From Euperipatoides rowelli (taxonomy: Eukaryota; Onychophora; Udeonychophora; Euonychophora; Peripatopsidae), in NCBI GenBank assembly GCA_003024985.2, contig PXIH01S0006701.1: DNA of 15,447 nucleotides; one strand, 5' to 3'. The notes beneath the pieces are model-generated. The model saw only the letters and a list, made by a program, of their open reading frames with translations. It was not told the origin of the DNA and searched no databases. Of the stretch, positions 1-10,200 are shown one piece after another (within the stretch, counting starts at the first letter, position 1; each line of letters begins with the position of its first letter). The position numbers and the translations under genes are program-made.

Positions 1-1164
1 TTAATATTGAAAAAAAAAAGCATAATCATGAGAAAACCCGAATGAAGTATGTGTGCACAATTCACATGTACGTGTATTGGGTGTGATGATTTTGCTTTGT
101 AAAAAAAAAAAATTGAACTTGATTAGTTGAAAAACATTAAATACAGTGGCACTGGAACTATTTCCTTTATGTTTCAAAAGGTTGTCTTTGGTACAAGGAA
201 AAGTGACTTTAAAAAAAAATAATTAAAACTAACATTTCCTGATTTCTTTATGTGTAAGTAATATATACCCAAAAATTCGGGTGGGAAAAAACCCTGAGAA
301 AAAAGATTTCTGGAAAAAAACCCACGATAAACCCAAAAAAAAACGAAATTACCCATCCGGGTTGGTTTTTTTTCAAAAATACCTGGGTTTTTTCAAACCC
401 TGAATGAAGTCGAGGAAAATTGTTTCTCTGAGCATAAATCTGATAATTATCTTGTGTTGAACCATATGACCATTCCTTTGCTCACCCTACAAATCCAATA
501 AAAGTTGTTGTGAGAAAATTTTGTCATGCACTAAAGAAACAAGCTATTACCATTTTGCTGCTGCTTTTGGCTTACTTTCAAAGCTCCTGAAGAGAACAAA
601 ATTTCTCTTAAAATGATGAATGTTTTTTGTGCCTTACATTCCTTGATCTATTTCACATTCATCTTGTGAAACTAAAAGGTATGAATAGGTACAAAGGGGG
701 TTTGCTACCTGATTTGGTTAGGAGTCCATGTTTAGGGCAAAAGTTAAAGATTAAAGAAGGTGCCTACAGACATGTGTTTGGTTCTGTTGATTAAATGCAA
801 TATAAATATTAAACGTTCTTAAAAAATTAAAGTACCGGCACCATAGCTTAAATAAAAATATTTGGTATGAGAAAAAAAAATTTTAATGCTGAGAATGGAA
901 ACAATGATAGGATTTTATTTATAATCAGAAATGGGGGATACTGTATTTTAGACGTATCTGCTAGAATTAAAATTTTCATAACATCATTCCCAGCTATAGC
1001 TTCACTTACCGTATGTCTTTCAATTTTTTTATTATGAAAATCATAATTTTTGTTCTTAAAGATTGCAATGAATTGTTCCCTACTTTAGCTTTTAATTTTT
1101 TATTCTTCAAATTTTTTTTTTTTAATCAGTATATTTTTTTTTTTTTACTTTTTCTTTGTTTTAG
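1..1164 (+). other. Upstream intron or intergenic DNA
   Basis: No coding exon could be found here. It is AT-rich with A and T homopolymers and a repeat-like patch at 262-402. Whether it is a 5'-UTR intron or intergenic depends on how the acceptor at 1163-1164 is used. No TATA box or initiator can be assigned. Confidence 0.6.
262..402. repeat. Low-complexity ACCC/GGGT-rich repeat, possible transposon end
   Basis: Short blocks of AAACCC and GGGTTTT alternate in both orientations (GGGTGGGAAAAAACCCTG at 280-297, GGGTTTTTTCAAACCCTG at 384-401). The right edge, TTTCAAACCCTG, resembles the inward-facing CAGGG end of hAT-type elements, but I found no matching opposite end or target duplication. A reading frame through it on the - strand is compositional. 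Confidence 0.4.
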
Positions 1165-1177
1165 GAAATTTTGAAAT
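1101..1177 (+). promoter_or_regulatory. Polypyrimidine tract, 3' splice acceptor and 13-nt 5' UTR before the start codon
   Basis: T-rich runs at about 1108-1122 and 1134-1146 lead to TTTCTTTGTTTTAG (1151-1164). The exonic piece GAAATTTTGAAAT and the ATG at 1178 follow. An in-frame TGA at 1172-1174 rules out coding sequence upstream in this exon. The acceptor could serve a conventional 5'-UTR intron whose first exon is left of the window, or a spliced leader; both fit the sequence. Confidence 0.75.
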
Positions 1178-1267
1178 ATGGCTACCAGATGGGGTATTTG
1201 TAGTGCAGGCAAAATCAGTAATGACTTTGTTGTTGCGCTGAGAACTTTATCGGGAGAAGAGCACAAG
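1178..1267 (+). CDS. DHDH: DHDH-like coding exon 1 (residues 1-30)
   Basis: This exon encodes the first beta strand and the glycine-containing dinucleotide loop (W5 G6 I C S A G11 K I S). The donor is AAG|GTAAAT at 1267/1268, and the intron is phase 0. The transcribed exon probably begins at 1165, after the acceptor TTTTAG at 1159-1164, leaving 13 nt of 5' UTR here. Human DHDH also has 30 residues before the matching point. Confidence 0.94.
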
Positions 1268-4200
1268 GTAAATCTTCCTAAAGTGGTTTTCAATTCAGGA
1301 AAACGTTTTCAATGTATTATAAACTGTTGAATACGGTAACCACTATATCATTTTTGTTAACATACAGGTATCTTAATCATGATATTCATATTGTATTACA
1401 CTTATTTGCAAACATGCATAACTGAAGGGGTGAGAATAATATAATCCAAAACCACAAAATGAAAAATTTTCAGGAGAATGATTTGAAAGTTTAGAAAAAG
1501 ACTAGAAACAATGTTAATGATTTTTTAATTTTTCAAAATGCTTTACCATCTTTGGACAGAATCATAAAATATTTTGATATGAGCTCCTCCAGGTGACAAA
1601 TAGGTGAACTAATTCAAAATACCATTTTTGCTAAAAGTAAGGCTTTGGATTATTCTTACCCCCTTCAATTAATATTGCTAGTACTAGCAGAATCATATTC
1701 AGGAAGTGCAGACTATTTTGAAGCTTAACTGTTTGCTTGATAATATAAATAATTTTATTATAAACGGACCTCTATTATAATAGATGTCTGTTTTTGTTTG
1801 TTTGTTATTTATTTATTTTTTTTTTTTGGGGGGGATGCGCCAACACCCGCCTGATGGCTGAGGATAATCATCTGGGGGGGAGATATATTTAAAAATTTAA
1901 AATTGTTAACAATTAGGGAGAGGGGCTGGTTTCAAACAGACAGTTATGACTTTCCAGAAACTTTATCTTTTTTTTTTTTTGGAAGGGTGGGGTTGGAGGC
2001 TACAGTTTTCTTTCAATCCCCTGCTGAAATTTTTTGACATGGAAGCACATTCCTGGTTGATGATAATATAAAAAAGGTACCCTGAAATGTTAAAAATAAT
2101 TAACTAGCTAATGGGAAAAACAATTTCCAACATGAATTGAGAATGTTATGTGTCATTTTAAAAATATTTTTATTTAAAAGGTAATAGGTTTTCTTCTTAA
2201 AACAAAAGAAATAAAACAATTACGATTTAAAGTTTTTACGAGATACGTATGTCACAAAATTCTTTAATTTGGCCGGCAAAATGCTTAAATTAAATTGCAG
2301 ATTTTCTATACATAGTATATAGTAGTCGTTTTTTTATGGTGAAAAGAAAACAACACAAATATAATGGCACCAATCTTTATGAATTTTTAGGCCCTGATGC
2401 AAAAATTTATTGGATGCTCCCTTATTCACCATTATGACATTAAATATGCTCCCTTACCCCCAAAATTCATGCAGAAATTCAAAGTAATTCCTTGAACAAT
2501 GCCTTTTTTAAAAAATAATTGTTTATTGAATAATTATTGAGCCATATTCCCATTTTTAATTCTCATTGAATATAAATAAAGTCCATTATTCAGCCAACTT
2601 AATAATGCTATGTCTTATTGATGGTCCATATTGAAGAAATATTAATTTATGAAAATCACTACAATTTGACCGAATCCAGACATGACTTCATAAAGATGAC
2701 CCTGCACTAATCAGCATTCTTCATACTCTAATAATTAATTTTGCAATTTAGTCGTAGCAATTTTTATATAGTTGTTCCTAAAACTAATAACCATCTAGGC
2801 TATTACTTAAGCCTAGATTCGTAGATAGCAAACTTAAGACGTACAGAATTTAATGCTAATAATTTTGAGTGTTTTTATGAAAACAATGAAAATTTGTGTA
2901 ATTTGACAAAATTCAGCTTTTTTTTAATATATTTTAAAATAAAATGTTAATTCAACAAATTTATATTATTATGATTTTTCAGATTGTTGCCATAGCTGCC
3001 CAGAGTCTTGGAAGAGCTCAAGAATTTGCACAGAAATATGACATTCCTATGGCATACAATAATTATGAGTCATTAGCAAAAGATATTAATGTTGGTAAGA
3101 TAATTTTTTCATTTTGACATTATTTGCAGTTTTAAAGCATATTAAGTCTTAAAATCCATCAGAAGATTTTGAACCAACCACACTGTTTTGAGGTGGGATC
3201 AGGAAAGGGACGGCTCCATCTAAACAACTAAACTTTTAAAACCTCACATACAGTATTGTGTAATATACTGGTCTAATTTAATATTTGAACGGTCTTCCAC
3301 TGAAGAGGAGGGGTGATAAAGGGGCTCAAAATTTTCTCAGCTCCCATATCTGCTCCCCAACCAAATGAAAAAACAGTAATAATAAGTTAGATATATTGGT
3401 TTTTATACTTAGTGTATATTGTATTTACCGTACTACTATTTTAACTTTTTAGAAAAATATATTTTAATAATGCATATTAAAATTTATACAATGTAGCCGT
3501 TAAGATTTAGGCCTATAAAGTATTGTATTTATAAAATTAAAAAAAAAAACATTTTATTTTCTTATCAATATTCTCAGCCATCAGTGCCGGATCTAGTAAG
3601 GACAAGTGGAGGCTTACCCCTGGCACCACATCTGGAGGGCATCAAAATGGCCCTTGAATTTTTAAAATTATACAGTATATGCTGTATTAAGTTTTTGATA
3701 TTAGGAAATAAACACATGTGGTCAAGGGCGCTCAACCAAAAACAATGTCTACCAAAACGTCCATACAACCCAGAAAAAAAGCTTATCAAAATTTTTTTTT
3801 TATCCATACAGACAAAAAAAAAGCTTATCAAAATATTTTGTTGGGGAGAACACCTGCAAAAATTGGGGGTGCCAGAAGACAATTTTGCCCCCCAAACAAA
3901 AATGTCTAGATCCACTAATGTCAGCAGTACCAAATCTGAAATTTAGACTGTTGAATCTGCTTACTTTTCCATATTGTGTTTTTAAATTGAAAGAAGCTTT
4001 TAATTTTGATATTAAATATTTATAATATACTGTTTAATTTCCTTATGATTATTAAAGAGGAAACGTTTCCCTCTACCACGTGAAAAATAAGATGCTTTTC
4101 ACAAATTCGATTGAAAAAAAAAATGTCTAAAGAAACTTTTGTAAATAATGGTACCTTCATCATGAAGGGAATATTCTATTTTATTATTTATTTATTTATT

Positions 4201-7200
4201 TATTTTACCAAGAGTATAAGTCAATAAATTATGACTTGTTTATAATTTTTTTTAAAAAAAATTATGAACTTTTTATTGCTGCATACAATTTCAATTATAC
4301 AATATCTTCATTTAAATGTTTGGTTTTGATTAATTTATTATCCAAAATTCTTTTGAAATATTAAACATCAATTTCTAAATCTAATTTCATTTCTCATGTA
4401 AATACCATAATATGATTTTATATCCATATCAATAAAGCCATGTAAAATTAATTATTAGTATAGTGCCCATCCTTTATGCGCTATTTCCTAATCTATGTGT
4501 GATCTTTTTTTAGTAAAAAAAAAAATCTTATCAAAATATTTACAACTAAACACTATCCCTCTACAAATTTTGCTTCACTCCCTACTCTTTTCCATGGAAT
4601 TTTATGCTGGAATTGTCCCTGCTCATTCCACATTTCAAATGAAAGCTTTAAATCTATTGGATATTAATATCAGATAGGTTTTCTCTATTAACATCAGATA
4701 TTTTTGACTAAACTGGTCAATTCTCCTCAATTTTGTTTGAAGATTATTTTGCACTTGAAGCAGCTCATTCATTTTTAATATGCAACAAGTTCACACCAAT
4801 ACTAGATCACTTTCAAAACACATACAGTATAACATCGTAAGTTGTCATATATTTTTAAGGAAATCGCTGCTCATCAAAATATGACTGACAAAAATGTTTT
4901 AGCACTTAATAAAGACACATAAAATAATAGGCTATTATTTATAAATTAGAATTAAAGACATAAATTATACTTTGAATGACAATTCTTATTTTAGTTAATC
5001 TCAAACACAATTTTACACAGTACACTTGGAAGCCATAATTATCATATCTCAGTAATGAAAACAAAATTGCACTTTTCCCCGGTGCAAAGAAGTAAAAAAA
5101 TCATAAAAATAACACAAATACTGTAGCACCATTAACAATTCAAAACTCAATACTTTTATAAAATCATCATGTTATTTATTATTATTGTGAGTAGCAGTTA
5201 TCATCTTACAACTAAGCATTTATAGTTCGATGACATCATCTTATGGTGAGTACCAAGGATTTATTATAGTATTCGTTACATTTGAGGCTGCCAAACAGAG
5301 ACTAAGAGTACCGGTATTCGTCTTGGATATTGAACAAGTAGTGCTATTTATCTTTGTTTTTACAATATATGCTGTGTACTATTGCTCCAGCTGAGACTGT
5401 AAAATGTTATTTATTACTATTAATCAACTAATATGGAGAAGAGTGAGAGGAGGAATATTGCTTACACATTGTAGAATGATAACAGCTCATCTAATAATTA
5501 TAATGCTTCAATTAATTGACAGTGAGACAACCTTTATGATATAAAAGTGTAGACTATTTTTATTAAGTCTTCACTATAAAGCAGGGTTCTACAATTCTCA
5601 CTAAAACACAGTATTACATAAGAAAAAAGATATCAGCTGGAACATTAACTCCAGAAAAAGATATTAAAATCGAAAGGTACATTAAGCATGTCGAGATAAG
5701 ACAACAAAAAGCTAATCATCAAAGATTACTAGTCAAAAGACTACCTTCGGTACTGAGACTGTGAGTGATGTATATTGCATATCTTACAATGTTCACACAT
5801 ATGCTAATACAATCATCTGGGATAAATGTATGTTAATTCGACTGTATGGAGCATGGCAGCTACAGTATCTCATTCATTAAATACAATCAAGCAATTGGCC
5901 AGACTGCAATTATAACTGGTACTGTAAATATTGTAATGTTGCAATCTGTGAATAAAATGTATCGCGCTAACTTTGACTCCACACATCCAAATTAATATTA
6001 TTATAATGCAATATCATAAATACACTATATTTTCATACCTTTGATCTGTTTTAACAAAGATTATTCTGACACTTTAATTATACCGTAACATACAGAAATT
6101 TTCTCTGAAAATTTCTGCATGTTTGATATAATTATTGAATATTAGAATTAAACAATGTATTTTTATCTAGCATTCTATTTTATTATATCAAATCATTTCT
6201 TGTTATAGATGTAGTTTATATTGGCAGTCTTAATCCATCTCATGTAGAACATTGTACCTTAATGTTAAACAATGGGAAACATGTGTTATGTGAGAAACCG
6301 GCCACCATGGTTTATGAAGACACTAAGAAAATAATTGCTTTAGCTAAAGAAAAACAGTTGTTCTTTATGGAGGTGAGAATAAATTATTTGGTGGCTTAAA
6401 TCCAATATAATTCTTGATGTGTACCTAAACACTAGGTGGAATTTCTGCAGCAAAGTTTTCACAACAAGCAAACAGTGTATTCTATACAAAATTACCACTA
6501 GTCTCCAAAACTTTCTGCAACATAATGTTGTTTCTCTAACTGGTAGCAATTCCATTCATCAATAAAAATACAGTTTCCTAATTTTCGAGTTACAGTATAT
6601 GATGTGGAACAATCCCCTAGTGGAATCCTCTCTTGGCTTTATTTCAGTTCATTTTATAGTAAACAGAATTTGAATTATTTATCAGAAAGTAAAGCCTTCT
6701 GTAGTTAGGCTCTTTAGTGGAATGTCATCCAAGAAGCTGTTGAAACTCCACCTAGTGTACACATAGCATAAAATATTTTTTATTGCAAATCTTGAATAGC
6801 TGCAAACCAAAATGTCATACTTTATGTTGACATGACTAAACTTATCCTTATACCAGTCTGAAAAATGTCAAAAAAATTGTTGGAGTTGTAAAAAAGTTTG
6901 CTAATACTCTACTAATGTTGCATTGAGTTGAATATTAATGTCTATCTAGAGGTTGGAGTTGTAAAAAAGTTACTACCATTGAAAAAATAAATAGCTATAA
7001 TAATTTTTTGTTCATTCTGTTTTATTTTTTGAAAATACTCAAATTATTACAAAGAGTTAAAATTCAGGATTAAAGTTACTTTACTTATAAGAAATACAAT
7101 TTTAATGTATGGAATTTTTATTTGTGAGTTATAAACTACCACCGCATATTATTTTGAAATTTTAACTTCGTTTTTTTACCCTCTTTTTTTTTAAAGGGTT

Positions 7201-10200
7201 ATCAGATGTCTAAACTATATATAATTTATTTTTCAGCATAAGTTTTATAGATTTAATTTAAACCTTTCTTTGGTAATAGCGTATAATCTGCCTTTCTTTT
7301 AATATGTCTTAAAAATCATAGTAATGATTTTTGAACCATAGATTGTTCTTAAAAAATATTTTAATTCAATGAGAAAATAGACATTTTCATTTTTCTGTCA
7401 TATTTCTATCACAAAGTTTAGGTTATCGATCTGAATGATCCCACTTGGACATCTATAAGTGTTGTTTCTGATATAATCACAATAAATAGTTATAATGAGA
7501 TGCACAAATTATTTTCTTAATTAATTTTTAAGAAACAAAATTTTAAATATACTGGTACCACAATTATATTTATCATAAAATGACATCAAAGAGCATCCCA
7601 CCAAATAAAAGCGCCACCCATGGGTGTCCGCAGGGGGGGGGGGGCAGTGTCTTCCCTGGAAAAATGAGACCAACCAAAAATGTAGGTATTTGATATAAAG
7701 TTGCAAGAGGGAAGTATCGAGTCACTCCCCCCCTGGAAATATAGAGAAAAAAATGTAGGTATTCTATATAAAACGCATTCGTTAATACGGTAATATTCCA
7801 AGTGTGAAGTATCCAAATCTCAATAAAACAAAAAAAAAAAAAGCTTATTAAAACATTCATACAAATAAAAAAAAAGCTCATCAAAATAAAAAAAAAATTG
7901 GCCCTTCCCCCCCCCCCCNTCTGCATTTTTTTTCTGCGGACGCCCATGGTACCACCCTTATTTTTCAGCCAAAGTTAGGTAAAGTGTGCCATCGTCACAC
8001 AAGTGCACCATCACCAAACTTTAAAGATTCCTCGTTTTGAAAGAAATCCAAGCTGTGCCTTGTAACAGCGCCCCCTAGTTTTTACCTCATCTAAGGTTCA
8101 GGAGGATATTTCCATGTAACCCTAATAAGTGCGCCGTTTTGTAAAACACTTTTTTAAAGAATTCTGATTCTAGAATATTAGCCAAACAAGTACATCTGGA
8201 AAGTTTTGCATTGCATTGTGGTAAATCTAAGGTTTAGTAGCATGGCACCACCCNCTTTTTCCTTGAATGAATGATATGTGCATATGCGCTCTTAAACGGT
8301 ATTCAGCAGTAATAGATTTTTAAAATTTTTAATTTTTATAAATTAGTCAATAGCATAATAAATCCTTCCTCTGTCCTTTGAAATATACAGTAGTATCGAG
8401 TATGGCAGAGAGAGAGTGATTTTTGGATTAAATTTTTTTTTGATGGGTTTTTTTTTCTTTCTAGAAAATTAAATGGTGTAAAGTTACCCAATTCTCTGGA
8501 ATAGCTCTTTATAATGTTAATAATATCGCAATCTGTTTGAAAAATTATGAAACAATTTTAATGAGAGGGAAATTTTTACGCTACATGTATTACCTTAATT
8601 TTAATATGTAAATCATCAAAGTTAGCCATTATAGAAATAGATCATGTGACATTTATAAATTTATATTGGCTATAATATACTAATATAAAACTTTATTGGA
8701 AGAAATAAAATGTGTTGTTTAATTAGGCACCCTCTATATTTTTATATATAGGAATTAACTTCTTATAGTCATGACTCATTATGACTTTCTTGCCCTTGAC
8801 TAGCTAAGCCACAAGAAGATATGTAACCTCTGTGTTCCAGAAAGAAAGAAAAAATATAGACAAATAAAAAATCACTTAAAATTTCACTTAAATTACAACT
8901 CTTTTATTACCTTGTGATTTGTCAAGACAAGAACTAGCATCGAGTGTACAAAATATTCATTTGATTTACTTGGAAGAAAAAAAATATTCCCAGCCTAAAT
9001 AAATATTTAAAACGCTTTAATTTGCTAATTCTCTACCTAACAAATCTATGCTAATTTAATTATTTAAATGAAATGAATTAAGTTAAAATAACAAAATTAA
9101 GCAATGACACAAAACAGTTCACAACACTATAAAACATTTATGTTCTCTGCCTCCTCTCACTGCCTCTCTTAGAAACCATTTCTTTACAATGGACTATTAA
9201 ACATAGTCCGTTCCATGATCGAAAATCCAACACAATCCTAACAGTACACTGTCTTGTAGTACACTACCGTGAGCTGATTTCGAAATGTAGGACATTATGA
9301 ATCTTGGCATATGCTTTTATTTGGCAAGGGCTCTTCTTCATGTCTCAGCTAACACTGGAATTATTGTGCAGGAATTTATTCTCCAATCCTTTCAAAATTA
9401 TTTGGCCAGTAAACCAAATCAATATACGTGCTATCCTTTCACTTATGTACGATATTGAAATATATAGATATGATGAAAAGTAATATTTTGACTCAAATAA
9501 AATATTTTCTTCATCACTATCATAAATGTTCTTAAAATTATATCCTGCCCCTTGTTAAAGTTCATATTTAGATTTATCTCGGATAATATTGATGTCATTT
9601 ACTTTTTAGTTCTTCTTTTATGCAACTGTATACTTCTGCCACTCGCAATACTACACCGTCCTTCTTTCTCAAAACCCAATAACACCATCCTTTTTTCTTC
9701 AAAACTTTTCCTTTTATTTTTTATTCAAACTACTTTCTCTGCACCACTGACCAATGAGGATGTGCCATTTTGGTGTGTTTGTTCAGTCATACATAACAAA
9801 AATTTACTTAAATTATATTATGTCTAATAAATTAATAATTAAAATAAACATATATAAATTTTATGTTAAAGTTTTTTTTAAATATAAAATTTCAATAATC
9901 TAACAAACATAATTTAAACAAATATTTCTATATAATAACAAATCGAAATATTATTTTTTTTAAACACAAACCTTTATTTGTTTAAATAAAATTACATGCT
10001 ATTGAAAATTTTTAAATAAAAAATTGAACAAAATTGTTTTCCTATATATACAATCTTTTTTTTTTCTTTTAAAAACAATCTGATTGAACTTATGAACTTC
10101 TCTCTGTAAAAGATATTGAATTGTCAATGTATGTTATTTTATATTTAAATATTCATTAACTTTTATTTTCTTTTTTTTTTATAAATAAATTCAATATCTA

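Larger units (their letters stand above)
1268..2982 (+). other. DHDH: Intron 1 (phase 0, 1715 bp)
   Basis: GTAAAT to TTTTTCAG. It contains an inverted-repeat MITE (1421-1669), a T- and G-rich patch around 1776-1880 with GGGGGGG runs, a second poly-T plus G-rich patch near 1968-2000, and a 9-bp-stem hairpin at 2793-2818. Nothing else in it could be identified. Confidence 0.9.
3095..6208 (+). other. DHDH: Intron 2 (phase 1, 3114 bp)
   Basis: GTAAGA to TGTTATAG. It contains the hAT-like MITE at 3582-3920, a TTTA microsatellite at 4183-4206, and a perfect 11-bp hairpin at 6093-6117 about 90 nt before the acceptor. I see nothing recognisable in 4210-6090; an AAAAATCTTATCAAAATATTT stretch near 4520-4540 resembles the repeat unit inside the MITE. 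Confidence 0.9.

Noticed and set aside
174-356. 60-codon - strand Phe/Gly-rich frame
   Set aside because: It is formed by ACCC and poly-A repeats, with no sign of a real protein.
3574-3946. Open frames of about 120 codons on both strands
   Set aside because: They coincide with the hAT-like MITE, overlap each other, are lysine- or phenylalanine-rich because of A/T runs, and show no transposase motifs.
4056-4075. Near-palindrome AGAGGAAACGTTTCCCTCT as a regulatory site
   Set aside because: A single imperfect occurrence in intron 2 with no partner or known factor.
5585-5610. CAGGGTTCTACAATTCTCAC as a possible hAT terminus
   Set aside because: No matching inverse end or 8-bp duplication was found within a plausible distance.
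7573-7947. 124-codon - strand frame and two overlapping - strand frames
   Set aside because: They lie across the MITE-like element, with G/C runs, A runs and an N, and have low-complexity composition.
9552-9827. 91-codon hydrophobic + strand frame that could be a small membrane protein
   Set aside because: The start is TTG, the hydrophobicity follows from T-rich codons, there is no recognisable domain, and it sits in the middle of an intron.
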